From assembly GCA_033032865.1 (NCBI GenBank), contig JAWHQI010000201.1:3535501-3599500 (forward strand): a stretch of 64,000 nucleotides of DNA, given 5' to 3'. Below the pieces are notes generated by a model, which saw only the letters and a list, made by a program, of their open reading frames with translations, made no database searches and was not told where the DNA came from. The translations under genes and the position numbers were made by a program. This document shows, in pieces, positions 33,475-43,947 of the stretch. Position 1 is the stretch's first letter. Each line of letters opens with the position of its first letter. This DNA is from Dactylorhiza incarnata. Taxonomy: Eukaryota > Streptophyta > Magnoliopsida > Asparagales > Orchidaceae.

Positions 33475-33912
33475 TGTTTACCCGGGAAACCGCTTTCAAG
33501 AGGATTACTCGCAGACCGAGCGGTTTGCGGATCCAAGTCGCCCGGCTCAGGTTAAACGAGATCATCGACACCAGCTAGCACAGGTCGGGCGGTCTGGCAT
33601 AACTCAGACCGCCGCCAAGTACTAAAGATAGTCCAAGCCCAAGTCCAACAGGGCAAGTCGCGGTCTCAAGTCGGAGATCGTGCGGTTTATACCATGGAGA
33701 TAAGCCCAGATTCAAGGTCAAAGAACAAGCCGTGGTCTCAAAATAGAGACCGCTCGGATAGCTCTGTCGCCTTGGTCGCATCATCTTTATCTTCTGGACA
33801 GACAAGTCGGAAGGGCAAGCCGCCAAGCCGCGCGGCTCCTTTCTTTCCTTCTTTGTGTATCCCGTCACCGCCTGCCCGTTTCTCCTGTACCCGGGCAGGC
33901 GGTTATTTTATC

Positions 33913-33930
33913 CCTGCCCGTTCGGGCAGG
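33913..33930. promoter_or_regulatory. 8-bp inverted repeat next to TATA of LTR C
   Basis: CCTGCCCG and CGGGCAGG separated by TT. A related half, CCCGGGCAGGCGG, lies about 25 bp upstream. Position suggests a promoter-proximal protein site; this is inference. Confidence 0.7.
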
Positions 33931-33940
33931 CCCCCAAGCC

Positions 33941-33948
33941 TATAAATA
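33941..33948 (+). promoter_or_regulatory. TATA box of LTR C
   Basis: TATAAATA, followed about 30 bp later by the probable RNA start region. Confidence 0.75.
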
Positions 33949-34253
33949 GGGGGCGGCACTGTTCCCAAGACACGCACACTCGAATCTAGGAGCTCGCTTG
34001 TTTGAGCTGCGGACTCGAGTTTCTCGTCTTGCGGACTGTCTGACCGGCCGGCTTCTCTTTTCCTGCACTTGTAACCCGCTGTAACCCCTTCTTTCTAATC
34101 AAAGGAAAGCCCGTCGGAGGAGTGGCATTTGCCGCGGCGGGCGAAGTGTGTCCTTGACCGCTGCTAGCGGTCTCATTCTTCTGCACAAAAAGTAACCGGC
34201 AACCCGCAGCTTCCGGTTTCCCTCGGAGGTGCGATTTCGGACTCAACAGCCTG

Positions 34254-36440
34254 TGTTGAAAAATGTAGCAGAAGTCCGAAGTTTCTTAGGACTTGCCGGC
34301 TATTATAGGCGCTTTGTGGAAAACTTCTCGAGGATTGCACTTCCTCTCACTTAACTGACTAGGAAAGATCATAAGTTCGTTTGGTCGCCATATTGCGCAT
34401 GAGCTTTTGAGGAACTGAAGAGCGGTCTGACCACGACGCCCATTCTATGCTCGCCATGTGGAACAGAAGGTTATGAAATATATAGCGACGCCTCCGGGAG
34501 TGGCTTGGGTTGCGTTCTAGTGCAGTTTGGAAATGTAATTTCCTATGGCTCCCGTCAGTTAAAGGTACATGAGAGGAACTACCCGGTCCATGATTTGGAG
34601 CTAGCGGCCGTGGTATTTGCTCTTAAACTTTGGAGGCACTACTTATATGGCGTGAAGATCGACATCTTTACGGACCACAAAAGCCTCAAGTACCTGCTTG
34701 ATCAGAAGGAGTTGAATATGCGACAAAGGAGGTGGATTGAGTTCCTTGGGGACTACGCCTTCGACATTCGATACACTCCTGGGAAAGGAAATGTGGTTGC
34801 GGACGCATTGAGTCGTCGGCTCCTGCCCAGGCAAACTGGATTTTGATGCATGATGAGAATCTAATCCGGGAGCTAGAAGCTTTGGAGATCATTTGTGTCG
34901 ATAGAAGAGCGACTCCTTCAGCATGTTTGAACTGGACGGAGGTTCAATATGACTTGGCCGACGGAGTTCGACAAGCTTTGGAGCTAGATTCGAGCATGAA
35001 GCGATATAAAGCGGAGACCGTAGATGGGTCAAACGCTGATTTCTCCTTCGAAGATGATCTTATGTGGAAAAATGGCAGATTGGGCGTCCCAAATATTGGT
35101 ACATTGCAAGGGGAATTGATGTACGAGGCTCACTTTACCAAGTACTCGATCCACCCTGGGAGCACAAAGATGTACAAGGATATGAAGAAACTCTTTTGGT
35201 GGCCAGGAATGAAGAAAGACATTGCACTCTACGTGGCCATGTATCACACTTGCGCGTTGGTGAAGGCTGAATGTCAAAGACCTGGTGGGTTTCTAAAGTC
35301 GTTACCGATCCCGGAATGGAAGTTCGACGATATTTCGATGGATTTCATGCACGGATTGCTGAAATCACAACATGGAAACGACGCCATCTGGGTGATCGTA
35401 GATCGATTGATGAAAGTTTCATACTTTATTCCGAACCGGAGAGACGACTCCGTAGAAAGCTAGCAAAGTTATACATTGATAATATCATATGGTTGCACGG
35501 GGTTCCCAGTAGCATTGTGAGTGATCGTGATGGACGGTTCACATCGAACGATTGGAGGTTGATTCATCAATTATTGGGTACCAAGCTAAAATTTAGCACG
35601 GCCTTCCACCCACAAATGGATGGACACACCGAAAGGACCAATAGGGCGATGGAAGACATGCTAAGGATGTGCGCCCTGGACTTCGGAAAGAAATGGGAAG
35701 ATCACCTCTTTATAATTGAGTTTGCCTACAACAACAGCTACCAAGCTAGTATAAAGATGGCACCTTTCGAGGCTCTTTATGGTAGAAAATGTCGTACATC
35801 ATTGGCTTGGGCTGAAACGGGCGACACGAAGTTGTTGAAATGCAAGGACGTGGATGAAGCAAATACATCAATCCGGGGAATACGAGAGCGGTTACTCATT
35901 GCCCAGGATAGGCAGGCAAAGTATTATAATGCAAATCACCGGAAAGTCGAGTTCGCAGTTGGTGATTGGGTTTACCTAAAGATCAAACCGTTCACAGGAG
36001 TATCGAGGATCCGACGCTTGAAAAAGCTAAGTCCGAGGTAATTAGGACTGTTCGAGATCTTGGAGCGCATTGGTGAAGCTGCCTACCGGCTTACTCTATC
36101 TTCGGAGCTGAGCGGGCTGCATGATTTTTTTCATATCTCTGTGTTGAGGAAGGCTGTCAAAGAACCTAGTCTTGTTGTTGCGGTCAACGAAGTGTCGGTA
36201 GATGGTGGGCTAACAACGGAAGTCAAGCCCATTCGCATCGAAGACACAGAAGTAAAGCAGTTGTGGAACAAAACCATTCATATGGTAAAGGTCCGTTGGA
36301 ATAATTACGGGAGAGAGAAACTCTCTTGGGAAAGGGAGCAAACGATGCTTGCGGAGTACCCCGAGCTATTTCTCTCATGTAATTTATCCTTTAAATTGGC
36401 TGCGGCTATTTTCGTAATTTTAGGACGAAATTCTTTTTAG
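34254..36440 (+). pseudogene. pol: RT end, RNase H, integrase and chromodomain of element A
   Basis: Continues element A pol after insert C. Order: end of RT (EVRSFLGLAGYYRRF), with TAA at 34351; Ty3 RNase H (34480-34830) with [19 protein letters not shown] and [10 protein letters not shown]; integrase zinc region (HPGSTKMYKD and FWWPGM), where the first cysteine pair is partly lost; integrase core with ISMDFMHG, IVSDRDGRF and GHTERTNRA; and a chromodomain-like end (NKTIHMVKVRWNN, SWEREQTM) near 36270-36350. Frameshifts near 34840 and 35450 and a stop near 36039 break it. The chromodomain-like tail is the main reason for calling this a chromovirus; such domains tether integrase to marked chromatin. 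Confidence 0.9.
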
Positions 36441-36447
36441 GGGGGTG
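36436..36447 (+). other. Polypurine tract of element A
   Basis: TTTTTAGGGGGGTGG a few bases before the 3' LTR, preceded by GGACGAAATTC as in many chromoviruses. Confidence 0.8.
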
Positions 36448-36451
36448 GTGT

Positions 36452-38711
36452 TGTAACACCCCAAAACTTCCTGTGATGCGAGCATCCAAATTTTAAAGGT
36501 TTAGCCGAATTCGTTGAAGGGAATTAGACGAATTCGTCGAATGAGTTAAGGATTTCGACGAATTTGTCGAACGCTATAAACTTACGATGAATTCATCGAA
36601 CGGAAATAAGGCTTCCGACGAATTCGTCGAGCACAGCCAGCCATTCGTCAAACACAGGTTTATCAGCCGTTCGTCGAACGCAGGCAGCTGTTCGTCGAAC
36701 GCAGGCAGCCGTTCGTCGAATGCAGGTTTATTAGTCGTTAGTCGAACGCAGGCAGCCGTTTGTCGAACGCAGGCAGCCGTTCGTCGAACGCAGGGAGCCA
36801 TTCGTCGAACACAGTCAGCCATTCGTCGAACGCAGGATTCTTAGCCATTCGTCGAACACAAGTTTATTAGCATTCGTCGAACGCAGCTTTACTGCCATTC
36901 GTTGAACGCAATCATAAAGACGTTCGTCGAACGCAGTTACAGTACGACGATTTGCGATATAACAGACCCGTGACTTCTTGATCATAGCCGTCAGATCCAG
37001 GGCTTTAAATCCAAGGGCTGGGATTTATTTCTTGGTTATCTTAGGGTTTGTCCATAGGGGTATATTTATATCCTCTTTTACTTATAATCTTTATCTTCTT
37101 CAAGCGTGAAAAAAACGGAAGCCGAGGAAGAACAACAATAGCGAGGAAGAAGATCGAGGCTTCTTCTGCCATTGCCGGAGCTTCGGAGCTCCGAATCGCG
37201 TGCCGTTTTCAGATCTGAAAAGAGCAGCCCGTTGTGGTTCTTTCTATCCGAGTGAAATCTCAGATCTATGGCGGGGAAGAAAGCTCCAAGGGTAACGATC
37301 CTTCCTCCTGGTCTTAGGACGTGTTTAGTCCTCTCATTCCTTTTTCTATGCTTGCATAAGGAATCCCTTTCACCAAATGGGTGAAGTGTAGGATTTCCTC
37401 TAGTTCTTCGGAACTCCGGGTGGATTGTGTCCGTCCCCGACATATTGCATTTAGAAATCCGGTAGTCATGCGGATTTAGGCATTTTGTGTGAAGCCTATT
37501 TGTGTCCGTGAGCCCGGATTGGTGATGCTTGGATTGCGATGTTGCTTTTAGGTTAAGCCTAGAATGCATGCTGGAGAATGTCTCTGTGGGATCTTCTATT
37601 GTGTTGCGGGACTTGAGTTTTAGGTGCCTTTTGAGAGCCTAACGGAAGACCCTTGTTTGGGCGGTCGAATGCAAACCTTCACCACTAGATTTGAAGAGGA
37701 GTGGTCTTGTACCTCCTTCTTGGTTGTTATTTGCGAAGTCTAAGTCCGCGTGAAAGGATTAGATGCGTAGCTTAATTATGTGGGCACTTGATGTGCTAAA
37801 CCCTTAAGGGCCGAGGAGAAGCCGTACCCGCGTCGTGCGATAGATCGTGACGGTTAGAGCACGGGCAAAGCTGAACCGAACCCGTTTCCATGCAGATCGG
37901 TGAGAGGTCCATACCTCATGTAAGCCGTGTGATCATGGGAGAAGTCGTGGAAGGTGTCTTACCTAGACCGACCAAAAGCACTTTTTCCCCACCTAAGGCT
38001 ATGTCCTTAGGGTGGAGTGTTTATGATGAATTGATGTTATGCTAGCCTCATGCGGTTGCTTAGGCAGTTGTGGGGAACCTTCGGGTGAACCCAACCAACA
38101 TCATGTGCATACCTAGGTTCCCTTTTACTTGATGCTCAACCTAGAAGATTGATTGTGCTTGAAACCTCACCTTGTGTAGTGTAGTTTGCACTTTCTTTGT
38201 ATTATTACATGTTGCATGTACGGCTTGCTTGCAAGTTAGCTGTGACACGCCCCTGAGCCTGCTAGATGGCCGGGGGGTGAGATCATTACGCGGTTTGCGG
38301 TCAGCTCATAGCTGACCTTCGTTTACCTCTTATTGGATGTTAATTGCACGTGCAGGTGAGCCTAGCGGGAAATAGCGGGCGGTGGCCCTTTTGCTGTGTT
38401 GGCCCTCGAAGGCCAGCCTCTTTTCTGCTTTACATGTATTGAAGGCCTGCGTGCCGATGTATGTTTTGATTTTCTATACATTTGATAAACGTAAGGCCTT
38501 AAGGTCGTTACTCTATTTGTTTCATTCCTGGGATAGTGGACAATTCTAAAAGATGTTTAATCCAAATGCTTTCGCTTACGCATTTTATACTCTCGTGTAG
38601 TTGTTGTTCTTTTTTGTTTATCACCATATAATGCCTAGCTTGTTTGTATAGTATGGCGTGGTGTCCCGGCCGAACCTACTGTTATATTATTTGTACTGGC
38701 AGGGTGTTACA
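36452..38711 (+). repeat. 3' LTR of element A
   Basis: 2260 bp, TGTAACACCCC...GTGTTACA, followed by TSD GCTAA. U3 repeats the TTCGTCGAACG array (about 36505-36940) with a different number and order of units from the 5' LTR. TATATTTATA is at 37061. Confidence 0.92.
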
Positions 38712-38992
38712 GCTAAACCTTACGAGTCTCATACTAATCCGATAGTAGAATCACAAGTACCAAATCTACTTAAGATGGTCATGTTTGTTTATGTAAGGGG
38801 TGTTAATACTGTTTAGGAAGTGATGTGGGTATATCAGAGAGTAAGCCCCGAACACTTACACGTGCTTTCAACTCTTTCCTTTAGTCACTTTGTGGTATCC
38901 TACTACTTGGCCAAAATATACTCGAGGTTGATGTCGCACTAGGATACCTTATGAGATGTCTTGCTAACTCAAATCAATACGGTGTACTAGTT
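38712..38992. other. Segment X, right half of interrupted copy
   Basis: It begins with TSD GCTAA and matches 42166-42447 closely. The match stops at actagtt (38992). Confidence 0.85.
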
Positions 38993-39126
38993 GGGGGTAA
39001 GCATATGGTGCTACCGGACCCTTTTTCTGTTTGTGGATTAAGCTGGAGGGGTATTCCTAGCTGAGTCGTTGTTTATGCAGGTGGATGGATCATCCGATTT
39101 TACCCATTTTTCTTTTATGCATATAT

Positions 39127-39437
39127 CGCACAGTCGTGCGTTTTCCTTGACGCACGGACGGCTGCGGTCGTGCGCCTTCATCTGGGGTAGATAACGATGC
39201 TTTGTTGTTGATCGTGTGTCTTTACGCACGGGCAGTTGACCGTGCGTGAAGGAATCACACGATCGACCTGTTTAGCCTTGTTTTTGGCCATCTCGATTTG
39301 TCCGTGCGTTTTTATGCACGGGCGGCTTCGGTCGTGCGTGAGTAAAATGCACGGGCGTTCTGGGTCGTCTTCCCGACCTCCCATCTTAAATAATTTCACA
39401 CGGTTCACGCACGGTCGTGTGTTCGACCATGCGTGTC
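39127..39437. repeat. ACGCACGG / CCGTGCGT array
   Basis: About ten copies of CGTGCGT or ACGCACGG in both orientations, several forming hairpins such as GTCCGTGCGT-tttt-atGCACGGGC. It ends 20 bp before a TATA box. Confidence 0.85.
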
Positions 39438-39456
39438 CAAAAATTCTAATTATTTC

Positions 39457-39464
39457 TATAAAAG
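39457..39464 (+). promoter_or_regulatory. TATA box of block H
   Basis: TATAAAAG just downstream of the ACGCACGG array; supports LTR identity and plus orientation. Confidence 0.65.
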
Positions 39465-40449
39465 ACGCATATTTCGCCCTAGTACGGATCGATCACTGTT
39501 TCGCCCTTTTCCTCCGCAAGAGGATCTCCTGCTCTATTTTCTTCCATTCTTCCTCCCCCTTTTGCCCGAGGCCATCTCGCATCATCCAAGCGCATCAAGG
39601 AGAGGATTCTACGCTTATCTTCATCACCAAGCTAGGAGTTCTTTACACCGGACGTGGCCGGATTGCAGTTTGCCGGAGAAGACGGGTCCGTTGGGAGGAA
39701 GTGACAACCCTCTTCTAACCCGGACGATAGTTGGGACCGAGCTAGGACGCGGATTGACAACCCAGTGATTCCTACCGAGAATCTACAACAAGCCTCCGAA
39801 TTCGGTTGTATCTCTTGCATCTTTCTCCTCTTGGACTTTTGTTGTTAGTGTATTCTCCTTATTATTTGATGATGTTGCACTCTATATTTGTTGAACTTCT
39901 TGTTATATATTATGAAATGTTTTCATGCTTTATGAGTGCTTGAGGTGTGCTTTCGTGGTGATTGTGGTGTGAGTGTTCGGTGTTGCCGCACTAGCAATTG
40001 CTAGTGGCGTGCTTGTTGATGAGGTGCTTGCGACCCTCATTCTGCTGGTGCAAACCACTCCATCTGTTTGCCTACTCGTCCATCTGCCCTTGCGAAGTAG
40101 TGCGTTCAAGGCCTACATAGTTTCCATCCCACCTAGCGAAGCAGTGCCCTCAAGGCCTGCATAGGAGTAGTTGAGTAGTTGTTTTATTTTATTTTCCACA
40201 ATCCAAATCACCCCCCCCCTTTTCCGCAATCCATCCGCTCGTAAGGACTTAAATCAAAAGTCCTTCCTTAAAAGTAAACTCCACCTTACTGTGTTCCTTA
40301 GAGATTCGATACTCGGGGATTCACTCCTCGTTTTATATTACTTGAACGATCGGTACACTGCTGTTTCGAGTCGTAGTTGTTGGGGAAATGATTTATCTTA
40401 ACCCCTAGAATTGAGTAGATTATTAATTCTAAGTATGAAATGTTGGGCT

Positions 40450-40692
40450 AAGTAAATATGCGTCGAATTGTATTCGACGCAACGTCGAAATATAGTCGAC
40501 GTTTCTCTCAGAATGAGTCGAAGTAACTCTAAGAAGAATTCGACGTAATCTTAGTCGACGTACATCTGACTTCTAGTCGACGCATGTGATAAAGTCGACT
40601 CACCTTAGTCGACGCACCTTCCTTATTCTCCTCTCGACGTTCAGCCAGGATGAAATCGACGTTTACGTCGAATAGTAATCGACGCACGTCGA
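40450..40692. repeat. GTCGACG array in LTR G U3
   Basis: About 14 copies of TCGACG/CGTCGA words (GTCGACGC, TTCGACGT, CGTCGAA) in about 240 bp, immediately before the TATA box. Confidence 0.88.
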
Positions 40693-40696
40693 TATC

Positions 40697-40703
40697 TATA
40701 AAG
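40697..40703 (+). promoter_or_regulatory. TATA box of LTR G
   Basis: TATAAAG 5 bp after the last GTCGA word. Confidence 0.7.
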
Positions 40704-41744
40704 AATTCAAAAACACGCCAGATCTCTTTCCTTCTTTCTGTAGATCTAATTTTTATGGAATGATATTATTCTTTTATAGCCGTTCTGAATCAGCTTTTCC
40801 TTCTATTTGATTCTTGGCTAATTTGATTAAGATTATTATGGATATTATTTGAAATCAGAATGAATTCCTTTCCTTCTACAGAAATATTGATTATGGAAAC
40901 TCTTATCTCTTTCTAATTCTCTGTCTCCTAATTGATTATTCTCCTTTAGTAATATATTTTAAACAGAGCTATAAATAAGAAGGAGGTCGGCAGAGAATGA
41001 CAACTAGTGATCCACCATATACATTTGAAAAAGAGGAAGAGCTCCCAAGTGAAGAGTGAGAAAGTTGAGAAAAGAGATAGTGTGCTGCAGCAAAGAAAAA
41101 GCCTTCATCTTCTCCTTCTTCTGAAGCCATTCTGCTGCAAATTCTGAAAGCTCTCACAAAAGAGAGAAAAGCTTACAATCTCGTTCTCACTATAGAAGAG
41201 AGATCCTATTCACTATACTTGTGCTTCTAATCTTCTTGCTAGGAAGAAGATTATTTCTTACATATATTGTTTTCTGTTCTTCTACTTGTTCTACTTCTTC
41301 TTCTCATTCTTAATTCATTTTCAAACCTTGTAAAAGAGTTTTTAGAATCTCTCTTCAAAAAATTCAGTTGTAGTGGTTCTAAGAGTCTCCTTATCAAAAG
41401 ACTCAGTCTGGTTCTAAGAGTCTCCTTATCAAAAGACTCAGTGCAAGTTAGTGAATTCCTACCAAAGGGGGTAGAAGAGTGGACTACCCAAAGTTTGGGG
41501 AACCACTATATTTCCTTGTGTTGTGCTGTGATTTTCTACTTGTTATTTTTCTTCTTTACTTGCTTAATTCTTGTTGGTGTGTGGGAAGTTTAAATATGTG
41601 ATTATTACACATATATATATATATAATTGCACAAAGTATTCTTAATCTCTATTCACCCCCCCTCTAGAGAATTCTAGTGAGGTTAACTGTGCAATTTCAG
41701 TAGTCTTGCTACCACCTATAGCGGTGTGTAGGATTAGCGCATCA

Positions 41745-42447
41745 CTCACATGCCCTAATATTGGAGGATTATGATGACTCGGGGGAAAATTTTATTTTAG
41801 TAATGACGAGGGAGTTATTTTGCAGAGGTTTTTATGTTTCTAAAACAACCCAAGTTAATATCTCAGTGGCCTAATAAACGAAGAAACAAGATTAGCCTCA
41901 CGTAAATCTTGTGCTGAGTTTCTTATATCTGGAAATATTGGACTTCCACGTATGCATAAAATCCTTATGGGTATGGGGTCTTGAGATTTGTGGTAATGGT
42001 AAAGTTCTCTGTCCTTAAAACTGCCATTTATCGCAACTTTTCCAAGGATCGTGTGCCTATTAAATGGCTTTCTCTAGGTTGGAATTCTCATTCCACATTT
42101 GACATCCTTTCTTTGTGACGGTTTTCTGAGGCTGGAAGTGAGGAGTATTAGCTTTTAAGCATGGAAGCTAAACCTTACGAGTCTCATACTAATCCGATAG
42201 TAGAATCACAAGTACCAAATCTACTTAAGATGGTCATGTTTGTTCATGTAAGGGGTGTTAATATTGTTTAGGAAGTGACGTGGGTATATCAGAGAGTAAG
42301 CCCCGAACACTTACACGTGCTTTCAACTCTTTCCTTTAGTCACTTTGTGGTATTCTACTACATGGCCAAAATATACTCGAGGTTGATGTTGGACTAGGAT
42401 ACCTTATGAGATGTCTTGCTAAGTCAAATCAATACAGTGTACTAGTT
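41745..42447. other. Segment X, uninterrupted copy
   Basis: 703 bp colinear with 10281-10708 plus 38717-38992. It has one GCTAA (near 42170) where element A carries two, and so represents the site before insertion. Its own nature is unknown. Confidence 0.88.
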
Positions 42448-43490
42448 AGGCTGGCCTAATCTCATCGTTAAGTGGACAAAATTATGTGATTTCTCGTATG
42501 GGCACACCATTGCATTCACTGCTAGTTTGTCCTCAAACTAAGCTCGTGCGGGGTTGCCCAGGGTTTGTGGAATTCTTTTACTTGGATCGATAGTCGGGTA
42601 AGCTGATACCAGTTTGTAAGACCCTCTTTTTTTGCACGCTCATGGGTCGTACCGCCTAGAACTGTCGTCTTCCGGTGGCACCAACTCACAGGATGGTCGC
42701 CAACACAATACGCTGATTCTGCCGGCTAATCAACATCATCCAGGCCAACCACATATTAAAGTAATAGAAGCATTAAACAAACAAGTCCACAAATCACATT
42801 ATACTTAAATATCAAAATACAAAGTCCACGACGAGAAAGTACTAAAATGAAAAGGGGCTTGTTCCCAGTACATCAATATCCTCATTACAGGTTCACCATG
42901 CTCATGCTCCATCTTGTCACGCTCTCTTGTCCTGGTCTTCTGAATGAGGTCCTGCTGCTCCGGCATAACGACTCCTAAAATGATGTGCAGTCTATAGGAC
43001 TCAGCATGTTCCTCACCGCCTCCACTTGCGACTCTTAGGCACCACACAGGAGGAGGAAGCGGAGGACAACAAGGGGTAAAAGAAAACAAGCAGATGGCGT
43101 GGGTCTATCTAGCAGTTCTATCATAATAAATCATGAGCTACTCTGAAATCGAGCAGTATGTAAATGAGCATCAAAGTGAGTATGCACACGCAGTGATAAA
43201 GAAGTCTAAGCAGCTAGAAAAGTAAACTAGAGCAGTTATGAGGCAAACTAGAGCCAGTAAAGAAACAACTAGAGCAGCTATGAACGTAACCTTAATTTAT
43301 GTATATACACACAAACACATAAGCTAAGGGATCTGGCAAGAAGTAAACTAATCGTATTAAAGAGTCCATACTAATTTACATGATGAGTTCTTGGTTGTGA
43401 AATCATGTTATGTTATGCTATGGTGTATAACGCAATGATGCAACTCACGCACTCGACTATGTACGTACAGATATTTTGATTGTTCTCTTT
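42448..43490. other. Anonymous sequence left of the tandem repeats
   Basis: Contains a 94-codon open frame on the minus strand (43089-42805) with a proline-rich start. No domain was recognised and there is no supporting context, so it is not called as a gene. Otherwise nothing was seen. Confidence 0.4.
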
Positions 43491-43494
43491 GTTT

Positions 43495-43800
43495 GAGTGT
43501 GTCAACTCAGGTACCAAGTTGAGGCAAATAGGGCAGTGGATCACGCTATCCAATTCTAGGATTATGTCACACAGCTCCCAACCTAGACCTTACATACACC
43601 CCTAAGAACACACAGGGTATCCGCGTACTATCTGGTAAGCACCACCTCTATCTCTCTTTTTGAGTCTCCGCTCAGGTACATACCGTTGAGGCAAATTGGG
43701 GCAGTGAATTGGGTCCTCCACTCCTAGGCCAGTATGACACCTCCCAGCCTAGAATTTATGTACACCCCTAAGATCACACAGGGTATCTGCATACTACTTA
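43495..43800. repeat. 165-bp tandem duplication
   Basis: Two diverged units start near 43506 and 43671 with ctcaggtac, and both contain gttgaggcaaat, gggcagtg, tacacccctaag and cacacagggtat. Confidence 0.75.
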
Positions 43801-43819
43801 ATACAACAAGCCTCTAAGT

Positions 43820-43947
43820 GAAACACTGAGCCCTCAGCTCACCGGACTTGACTAGTCATTCCTTATATAACACCGAGCCTACTGCTCATAGGACTTAACC
43901 CGTCCTTCTAATATACTGAGCCTACCAATTGTAGTACTTAACCCGTA
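43820..43947. repeat. 43-bp repeat array, left part
   Basis: Units of the type 'gagcctaccgctc-aggacttaacccgtccttctaatata'. The array is interrupted by element E and resumes at 63444. Confidence 0.8.

Larger units (their letters stand above)
21193..34248 (+). mobile_element. Element C: Ty3/Tat-lineage retrotransposon
   Basis: 13,056 bp flanked by GCCTG at 21188-21192 and 34249-34253, inside element A pol. The Tat lineage is indicated by a second, archaeal-type RNase H after the usual one, a long 3' region after integrase, and antisense genes there. The 5' LTR is truncated to about 111 bp and joined directly to the gag end, so primer site and most of gag are gone. Solo LTR D (25479-27279) sits in its 3' region. 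The 3' LTR is complete (774 bp). Confidence 0.9.
33475..34248 (+). repeat. 3' LTR of element C
   Basis: 774 bp, TGTTTACCC...CTCAACA, followed by TSD GCCTG. U3 is rich in CCGNNCGG palindromes (for example 33515-33524 and 33826-33837). A perfect inverted repeat CCTGCCCG-TT-CGGGCAGG (33913-33930) stands 10 bp before TATAAATA (33941-33948). Confidence 0.9.
10709..38711 (+). mobile_element. Element A: Ty3 chromovirus (Tekay/Del-like), nested
   Basis: It is flanked by GCTAA at 10704-10708 and 38712-38716. It has LTRs of 2226 and 2260 bp, an iMet-type primer site, decayed gag, protease, RT, RNase H, integrase with a chromodomain-like C terminus, and a polypurine tract. Its own length without inserts is about 8.8 kb; elements B and C (with D) account for the rest. 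A second copy of the target lacking the element lies at 41745-42447 and confirms the insertion point. The LTRs differ by several percent on inspection, so the insertion is not recent. The Tekay/Del placement is inferred from the chromodomain-like end and the GGACGAAATTC...GGGGGG polypurine context. Confidence 0.9.
40378..41699 (+). mobile_element. Solo LTR G, SIRE-like copia
   Basis: 1322 bp, TGTTGGGG...TTTCA, flanked by GTAGT at 40373-40377 and 41700-41704. The late stretch TATTCACCCCCCCTCTAGAG resembles the ends of LTRs E and F, suggesting the same copia lineage. U3 carries a GTCGACG array (40450-40692) ending 5 bp before TATAAAG (40697). A 33-bp block with aagagtctccttatcaaaag is duplicated at about 41375-41440. 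No internal region is present. Confidence 0.87.
38993..41744 (+). mobile_element. Block H: LTR-like sequence, left end not found
   Basis: This block fills the space between the two copies of segment X. An ACGCACGG/CCGTGCGT array (39127-39437) precedes TATAAAAG (39457). The right end is like the R-U5 end of LTRs of the element-B type: it contains a cggtacactgctgtttcgag stretch and finishes gcgcatca at 41744. Solo LTR G lies inside. The start could not be placed and no TSD was found, so it may be a truncated solo LTR. Short frames between 39236 and 40401 look non-coding. Confidence 0.55.

Noticed and set aside
36574..36844. Repetitive frames on both strands (Arg/Thr-rich)
   Set aside because: Products of the TTCGTCGAACG array in LTR A; non-coding.
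39236..40401. Host gene fragments in block H
   Set aside because: Frames are short and overlap palindromic words and LTR-like sequence; no domain.
42805..43089. 94-codon minus-strand gene
   Set aside because: No domain, no supporting signals, surrounded by decayed repeats.
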